Of a stretch of 64,000 bases of DNA, positions 59,025 through 64,000 are shown piece by piece; the stretch's first letter is position 1, and the number at the start of each line of letters is the position of its first letter. The translations under genes and the position numbers were made by a program. This DNA comes from Methylobacterium sp. DB0501 (GTDB lineage: Bacteria > Pseudomonadota > Alphaproteobacteria > Rhizobiales > Beijerinckiaceae), in NCBI RefSeq assembly GCF_011043735.1, contig NZ_JAAKGV010000009.1, forward strand, positions 62,001 to 126,000. Reading direction: 5' to 3'. A model generated the notes under the pieces. The model did no database searches, was not told the DNA's origin, and saw nothing but the letters and a program-made list of their open reading frames with translations.

Positions 59025-60188
59025 ATGAAGCTGATTACTTCGACGGAAGAACTCGCCTCCGCCTGCGCGCGCTTCGCCACGCAACCCTTCGTGACCGTCG
59101 ACACGGAGTTCATGCGCGAGACGACCTACTATCCGAAGCTGTGCCTGATCCAGATCGCGGCACCGGACGGGTCGACCGCGCTCGTCGATCCGCTGGCGCC
59201 CGAGATCGACCTCGCGCCGTTCTTCGCCCTGATGGGCGACGAGCGGGTGCTGAAGGTGTTCCATTCGGCGCGGCAGGACCTCGAGATCATCTGGCTGCTC
59301 GGCGGCCTGCTGCCGCAGCCGTTCTTCGACACGCAGGTCGCCGCGATGGTCTGCGGCTACGGCGACTCCGTCTCCTACGAGCAACTGGTCAACGACGTCG
59401 CCAAGGCGAAGATCGACAAGTCGTCGCGCTTCACCGACTGGTCGCGCCGGCCGCTCTCGGACGCCCAGCTGAGCTACGCGCTGTCGGACGTCACCCACCT
59501 CATCAAGGTCTACGAGACCCTGGGACGGGAGCTGGTCGCCACCGACCGGGGCGCCTGGCTCGACGAGGAGATGGCGGTCCTCACCTCCCCCGACACCTAC
59601 CGGGCCGATCCGGACCAGGCCTGGAAGCGCCTGAGCTCCCGGATGCGCAAGGCCCGCGAGATCGCGGTGCTGATGGAGGTGGCCGCCTGGCGCGAGCGCG
59701 AGGCGCAGACCCGCAACGTGCCGCGCGGCCGCATCCTCAAGGACGAGGCGGTGATCGACCTCGCCACCTCGGCGCCGCGCAGCGTCGAGGCCCTGGGGCG
59801 GCTTCGTACGATTCCCGCCGGGTTCGAGCGCTCGCGCACCGGCGCCGACATCCTGGCCGCCGTCGAGCGCGGCTTGTCGCGCGATCCCGGCACGGTGCCG
59901 CTTCCTGAGCGCGGCCGCGCCCGCAGCGGCGGCAACGGGGCGCTCGTCGAACTCCTCAAGGTGCTGCTGAAGGCGGTCTGCGAGGAGGAGCGCGTGGCCC
60001 CGAAGATCATCGCCACCGTCGACGACCTCGAGGCCCTGGCCGAGGACGACGCGGCCGACGTGCCGGTGCTGCACGGCTGGCGCCGCGGCCTGTTCGGCGA
60101 GAAGGCTCTGGCGCTCAAGGCCGGCCGCCTGGCGCTCTCGGCCGAGGGCGGGCGCGTGGTCGTGCGGGAGCTGCCGCAGGAAGGGTAA
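59025..60188 (+). CDS. rnd: ribonuclease D
   Basis: A 387-residue 3'-5' exoribonuclease that trims tRNA and other stable RNA. DEDDy motifs are complete: [10 protein letters not shown] (D, E), [13 protein letters not shown] (D) and [15 protein letters not shown] (Y, D). An HRDC domain (about 208-285, [23 protein letters not shown]) follows. The length matches E. coli Rnd (375). No clear ribosome site was seen; the ATG starts at the usual family N-terminus. Confidence 0.95.
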   Translation: MKLITSTEELASACARFATQPFVTVDTEFMRETTYYPKLCLIQIAAPDGSTALVDPLAPEIDLAPFFALMGDERVLKVFHSARQDLEIIWLLGGLLPQPFFDTQVAAMVCGYGDSVSYEQLVNDVAKAKIDKSSRFTDWSRRPLSDAQLSYALSDVTHLIKVYETLGRELVATDRGAWLDEEMAVLTSPDTYRADPDQAWKRLSSRMRKAREIAVLMEVAAWREREAQTRNVPRGRILKDEAVIDLATSAPRSVEALGRLRTIPAGFERSRTGADILAAVERGLSRDPGTVPLPERGRARSGGNGALVELLKVLLKAVCEEERVAPKIIATVDDLEALAEDDAADVPVLHGWRRGLFGEKALALKAGRLALSAEGGRVVVRELPQEG

Positions 60189-60585
60189 GGCCGCGGCGTG
60201 GGGAGGACACTTGGGTGCCCTCCGGCCCTTGCCCGCCTGATGTCCAGCAGAACGGGCACCCGCCTCGTCATCCCGGACGCCACTCTCGCGGCTCGGGGGT
60301 GACGCGGTCGGTCTTTCGGCCGCGAAAGCTAGAGCGGCGTTCGATCGCGTTGCCATCAAACGCTGCTCTAGATCTTCGATTTTGCCGCATTTCCTGCGAC
60401 GGGCCGGTATCCGCTTCGTCGGAAAATGCTCCGGCGAAACCTTTCCCGCCGGTCCCTTCATGTAAAGGCAAGGCGCATCTCCCCTCTCCAGGCGATCCCC
60501 GGACCTGCCCGGGATCGCCTGCAAGATGTGGGAGAGGGGATTCCCCGGCGTCACTTGTATCGGAGCGGAACAGCCGACAAATCCG
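60189..60585. other. 397-bp spacer with repeat and nested hairpin
   Basis: No gene was seen. It holds dispersed repeat copy C (about 60332-60433) and a nested inverted repeat at about 60480-60540: outer arms tcccctctcc/ggagagggga and an inner stem caggcgatccc/gggatcgcctg. The nested hairpin could terminate both convergent transcripts (rnd and the chemoreceptor). Confidence 0.7.
60332..60433. repeat. dispersed intergenic repeat, copy C (inverted)
   Basis: Reverse complement of the family at 7384-7485 and 18749-18850: GGAGCATTTTCCGACGA, GCGGATACCGG, CGTCGCAGGAAATGCGGC, then AGATCTAGAGCAGCG and an imperfect GATCG-containing inverted repeat. All three copies are intergenic. Confidence 0.8.
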
Positions 60586-62664
60586 TCACGCCGCCCGCAC
60601 GCCGGCCAGGAACCGCTGCACCTCGGCGGTGAGATGCTCGGACTGGCGCGACAGCTCGGAGGCCGAGACCAGCACCCGGCTCGCCGCCTGTCCCGTCTCC
60701 TCCGCCGCGCCGGCCACGCCGGCGATCGAGGTCGTCACCGCGCCGGTGCCGGCGGCGGCTTGCGCGACGTTGCGGGCGATCTCCTGCGTCGCCGCACCCT
60801 GCTGCTCCACCGTCGCGGCGACCGCGGCCGCGACGGTGGCGATCTCGCGGATGCGCGTCCCGATTCCGGTGATCGCCGCGACCGCCTGCCCGGTCGCGCC
60901 CTGGATCCGGCCGATCTGGCCGGCGATCTCCTCGGTGGCGCGGGCCGTCTGCCCGGCCAGCTCCTTGACCTCCGCGGCCACCACCGCGAAGCCGCGCCCC
61001 ACCGCCCCGGCCCGCGCCGCCTCGATGGTGGCGTTGAGCGCCAGCAGGTTGGTCTGGCTGGCGATCGAGGAGATCATCGCCACCACGTCGCCGATGCGGC
61101 TCGCGGCCTGCGCCAGGTCCTGCACCAGCCCCGCAGTGGCGTTCGCCTCGGTCACGGCCTTCTGCGCGAGGTCGGACGAATCGGTGACCTGCCGGGCGAT
61201 CTCGGCGACCGAGGTATCGAGTTCCTCGGCGGCGATCGCGACCGTGCCGACATTGGTGGCCGCCTGGTCGGCGGCGGTGGCGGCGCCGGTCGAGCGGCGC
61301 GCGGTCGCGCTCGCCGTGGCGCTCATGCTCCCGGCCGTATCCCGCAACCCGCTCGCCGCCGCGGAGACCAGGCCGACGATGCCGCCGACCGCCTGCTCGA
61401 ACCCGTCGGCCATCTGGCGCATGCCGGCCTTGCGCTGCGCCTCGGCCGAGGCGCGGGCGAACGCCGTCTCCTCCTCCAGCCGGCGGGTGCGGATCATGCC
61501 GTCGCGAAACACCTCCAGGGCGGCCGCCATGGCGCCGAGTTCGTCGCGGCGGCCGGCACAGGGGATCGCCGACGCGGTGTCGCCCCCCGCCAGCCGGCGC
61601 ATCGCCGCGGTCATGTCGGCGAGCGGCCCGGTCACGCCGCGGGCCACCCAGGCGATGCCGCCGAGGCCGAGCCCCAGCGCGAGGAGCAGGAGGCCGGCCT
61701 GGATGACGAGCTCGGCGCGGGCCCGCTCGGCCGTCGCGGCGGTGACCGTCTCGAGTTGCGCAGCCGCCGCGAGCGCCACCGCGGCGATCGTTTCGAGGGC
61801 CGGGCTCGAGTCCGCGCGCATCTCGGCCAGCGTCGGGCGCGGCAGCGCGGGATCGGCCAGGGCAGGCTGCAGGGCGCGCAGCCGCGCCGCGAAGGGGCCG
61901 TCGAAATATCCGACCCAGGCGCGGTCCGCCGCATCCTTCAGCCCGGGAGCCTCGGGCGTGGCCTCGGCGATGCCGCGGGCGATGGTGAAGGCGAAGAGCG
62001 CCTCGCGCCCGGTGACCGCGAAGTCGAACTGCTCCTTGGCCGTCATGGCGCGGTTCTTCACCAGGACGTCGTTGACCATCAGCATCGCGCTGCCGCCGAG
62101 CGACCGGGTGAGCCAGCCCATCTCCCGCAGCCGCAGCAGGTTCGACAGGCCCGGCTGCAGGAGGCGCAGCCGCGTCTCGGTTCCCTGGACCAGGGCCTCG
62201 ACCGCGGCATTGAGCGCGGCGTAGGAGGCGTTGATCTGCGGCGCCAGGTCGGGCCGGCGCTCCGCCACGGACGTCTTCAATGCGGCATCGAGGTCGGCCC
62301 GGACGCGCCGCCAGGCCTCGTAGCCCGCCGCGGTCGGGGCCGCATCGAGCGCCTTTGCGGAGGACAGGATGCCGAGGGCGCCGGACAAGCCCTCGTCCGA
62401 CAGCCTGCGGCGCCGGCTCAGATCCGCCAGGTTCCCGTCGAGCTTGGCGGGTTCGAGGATCAGTCCCGAGATGGCGGCCCCGCGCTCGAAGCGCAGTTGC
62501 GAGAGGGCGTTGGTCAGGAGACGATCCGCCTCCGCCAGCCGCAAGGCTTCGGTCGAACGCGTCCATTGTTCATAGGCGGCATGGAAATCCCGGCTGAACG
62601 TCACGGCGAAGAGCAAGATCATCAACGAGAAAAGGGCGATCAGGCGTTGTTTCAACGACATCAT
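60586..62664 (-). CDS. methyl-accepting chemotaxis protein
   Basis: A 692-residue membrane receptor. TM1 is about residues 6-25 ([17 protein letters not shown]), followed by a large helical sensor and TM2 at about 299-320 ([21 protein letters not shown]). A HAMP domain follows (about 321-375), and the signalling domain has the hairpin tip [45 protein letters not shown]. No C-terminal CheR pentapeptide was seen. The start MMSLKQRL (62664 or 62661) places TM1 correctly; a longer frame from 62778 has a non-membrane leader. Confidence 0.93.
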   Translation of the reverse strand: MMSLKQRLIALFSLMILLFAVTFSRDFHAAYEQWTRSTEALRLAEADRLLTNALSQLRFERGAAISGLILEPAKLDGNLADLSRRRRLSDEGLSGALGILSSAKALDAAPTAAGYEAWRRVRADLDAALKTSVAERRPDLAPQINASYAALNAAVEALVQGTETRLRLLQPGLSNLLRLREMGWLTRSLGGSAMLMVNDVLVKNRAMTAKEQFDFAVTGREALFAFTIARGIAEATPEAPGLKDAADRAWVGYFDGPFAARLRALQPALADPALPRPTLAEMRADSSPALETIAAVALAAAAQLETVTAATAERARAELVIQAGLLLLALGLGLGGIAWVARGVTGPLADMTAAMRRLAGGDTASAIPCAGRRDELGAMAAALEVFRDGMIRTRRLEEETAFARASAEAQRKAGMRQMADGFEQAVGGIVGLVSAAASGLRDTAGSMSATASATARRSTGAATAADQAATNVGTVAIAAEELDTSVAEIARQVTDSSDLAQKAVTEANATAGLVQDLAQAASRIGDVVAMISSIASQTNLLALNATIEAARAGAVGRGFAVVAAEVKELAGQTARATEEIAGQIGRIQGATGQAVAAITGIGTRIREIATVAAAVAATVEQQGAATQEIARNVAQAAAGTGAVTTSIAGVAGAAEETGQAASRVLVSASELSRQSEHLTAEVQRFLAGVRAA

Positions 62665-62848
62665 CTCGGACCACTTCGATCGTGTGGCGGGTAAAATTTT
62701 GTGGCATGATGATGGGAGAGGCCGATTAATAAAATTGCTTCGATTTCGCCGAGTGTCCGATATCCGCGCTGTATTCATTGCGGTTCCCTAGCGACAGACA
62801 GTGTTCCACCGGGAAGCGCGGACGAAGCCGGGCGCGTGCGACCGGCCC

Positions 62849-63784
62849 TCAATAGACGTCGCCCTCCGCCGGGGCGGCGGGGGCCGGGCGGGTGACGGCG
62901 GGCGCCGCCGGCGGGCGCGCCGCCGGGGGGCGGGAAACGGGCGCCGCCGGACCCCGGGGCCCAGGCGGCCCGGCCGGGCCCGCGGGGCCGCGCGGTCCGG
63001 CCCTGCCGGCCAGCCCCGCCGGACCCATCGGCCCGGGGGCGCCTGCCGGGCCGGGCGGACCCGCCGGTCCCGTCTCGCCTTGCGGTCCCGCGGTGCCCTC
63101 CCGGCCCGGCTCGCCCCGGTCGCCTGCCGGGCCGGTCTCGCCGCGGGGCCCGGCCTCTCCCGGTGCGCCCGGCCTGCCCTCCGGCCCGGCCTCGCCGCGC
63201 GGGCCCGGCGGGCCTGCGTCGCCCCTGAGACCAGCTTCTCCTCCGGGACCGGTGTCTCCCTTGGGACCCATTTCTCCCTTGGGACCCATCTCTCCCTCGG
63301 GGCCGGTCTCTCCCTTGGGGCCGGCCTCGCCCCTGGGACCCGCTTCCCCTCGCAGGCCCGTCTCGCCCTTCGGTCCCGGCGGGCCGGGCGGCCCCGCCAC
63401 GGTGCCGATCTCGGCCCGTCCCTGGGGACCTGCCGGGCCCTGCTGGCCGCACTCGCCCACCACCGCGCCGCGCTCCTGGCGTCCGGCGCGCAAGGTCACG
63501 ATGCAGGTCGCCGGGTGGTAGATCAGGCGGAACTCGAACTTGCCGCGGGAATCGGCCTTCGTGGTGAAGCGCTCGTCCAGGCTGACCTCGCCGTCCGGTG
63601 CGTCGGCGGTGCCGAGCACCCAGAGCTCGCCGGCGGTGATCCGCGCCGCGAGCACCTGGATCTCTGCCCGGGCGGGCGATGCGGTCGCCAAGCCGAGTGC
63701 GAGCCCTGAGCCGAGAGCGAGCCCCGAGCCGAGCGCCGGGCCCAGGACCGGCCATGAGGAGCGTCCGGTTCCGCCGCGCGCCAT
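62849..63784 (-). CDS. secreted collagen-like (GXY repeat) protein
   Basis: A 311-residue precursor. Signal peptide to about residue 40 (cleavage after ARA), then a ~70-residue beta-rich domain with two Cys ([18 protein letters not shown] ... [11 protein letters not shown]). Next come four GXY triplets, a six-residue break (EIGTVA), and 50 unbroken GXY triplets (about 131-280). The GXY run is rich in GPP, GPK, GEA and GDT, with a local GEMGPK duplication. The tail is Pro/Ala-rich. It should form a collagen-like triple helix at the surface or outside. ATG at 63784 was chosen for the signal peptide. Confidence 0.88.
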   Translation of the reverse strand: MARGGTGRSSWPVLGPALGSGLALGSGLALGLATASPARAEIQVLAARITAGELWVLGTADAPDGEVSLDERFTTKADSRGKFEFRLIYHPATCIVTLRAGRQERGAVVGECGQQGPAGPQGRAEIGTVAGPPGPPGPKGETGLRGEAGPRGEAGPKGETGPEGEMGPKGEMGPKGDTGPGGEAGLRGDAGPPGPRGEAGPEGRPGAPGEAGPRGETGPAGDRGEPGREGTAGPQGETGPAGPPGPAGAPGPMGPAGLAGRAGPRGPAGPAGPPGPRGPAAPVSRPPAARPPAAPAVTRPAPAAPAEGDVY

Positions 63785-63931
63785 CGTCCGCCCCGCATCC
63801 GCGATCATCAAGTCGCTCAAGTGTTTTTCCGGGCTCGCGAAAGTCAAGCGCGCCCGGGGCTCAAGCACAGGCGCGATGGTCGATGTCCCCCGCCGATGGT
63901 GGAGCTTGACCGGTCAAGGTCACGGGTCACG

Positions 63932-64000
63932 TCACGGTGCGGGTCCGACATAGACCGCCCGCGGCCGGATCAGCCCGCCGGCCCGACGCTGTTCCAGGCC
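63932..64000 (-). CDS. citrate synthase-like protein, C-terminal end only
   Basis: The last 22 codons of a gene entering from the right edge, ending at a TGA. The residues LEQRRAGGLIRPRAVYVGPAP match the characteristic end of citrate and methylcitrate synthases (LEQ...LIRPRxxYVGP). Which member it is (citrate, methylcitrate or a citrate synthase-like protein) cannot be told from this part. Confidence 0.6.
   Translation of the reverse strand, partial: GLEQRRAGGLIRPRAVYVGPAP

Noticed and set aside
62892..63521. An antisense frame reading GPx/GPVSPLGP repeats opposite the collagen-like gene
   Set aside because: GXY codons (GGN CCN NNN) give Gly/Pro-rich triplets on the complementary strand too. 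No signal peptide or start supports it.

Overview
The window is a stretch of high-GC chromosome (GC3 close to saturation in genuine genes) from an alphaproteobacterium, most likely a Methylobacterium or close relative in the Hyphomicrobiales. The reasons are the trpA-accD-folC order, an AccD with the degenerate 'CPETG' finger usual in Rhizobiales, an HWE-family histidine kinase with its single-domain receiver, an Omp25/RopB-like porin, DctB/DctD/DctA, and EcfG-type stress promoters. No rRNA, tRNA, CRISPR array, insertion sequence or prophage was seen. The assignment is by gene content and protein signatures only; nothing was searched.

Layout. 1-6.1 kb: a hydroxy-acid uptake and oxidation operon (MFS carrier, YdiJ-type FAD/Fe-S dehydrogenase, NAD(P) oxidoreductase cut by the left edge), opposite a divergent IclR regulator and a frameshifted gene remnant. 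6.1-10.7 kb: a polar-amino-acid-type ABC importer whose operon ends in a type II dehydroquinase (aroQ), with a divergent GntR/FCD regulator; this suggests import of a quinate- or shikimate-like compound. 10.7-15.3 kb: two receiver proteins, a multi-PAS HWE kinase and a small unknown gene. 15.5-19.8 kb: priA, a DUF2293 protein, a small secreted protein and an orphan OpuCA-like ATPase. 19.9-23.2 kb: trpA-accD-folC. 23.4-26.2 kb: a porin, an AraC regulator and a methyltransferase. 26.2-31.1 kb: the dctD-dctB / dctA dicarboxylate system, with a sigma-54 promoter in front of dctA and a candidate DctD site inside dctB. 31.1-37.3 kb: an alpha/beta hydrolase, a His-rich CDF metal exporter, an EF-G paralogue, a mesaconyl-CoA-hydratase-like enzyme and an orphan TRAP binding protein.

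37.6-46.0 kb is one giant secreted gene (2,799 codons) joining Calx-beta, a propeller, an ExeM/NucH endonuclease, a 5'-nucleotidase, an RTX motif and 38-residue C-terminal repeats. 46.2-49.3 kb is a cluster of small stress-type genes; three promoters there fit the EcfG consensus GGAAC-N16/17-(C)GTT, including a divergent pair. 49.4-52.8 kb holds an exonuclease with a SWIM-like zinc motif, and ligA. 52.9-55.5 kb holds a doubly broken BrnT/BrnA toxin-antitoxin pair, a nucleotidyltransferase coupled to a FlaR-like P-loop kinase, and an acyltransferase; the acyltransferase and a GT2 glycosyltransferase follow aspS. 58.4-64.0 kb holds a WYL-like protein, rnd, a chemoreceptor, a collagen-like secreted protein and the tail of a probable citrate synthase.

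The genes are mostly small operons facing divergent regulators. A dispersed ~100-bp intergenic repeat family occurs at least three times (7.4, 18.8 and 60.4 kb). The main themes are carboxylate uptake and catabolism, phosphate or nucleotide scavenging outside the cell, and general stress response.
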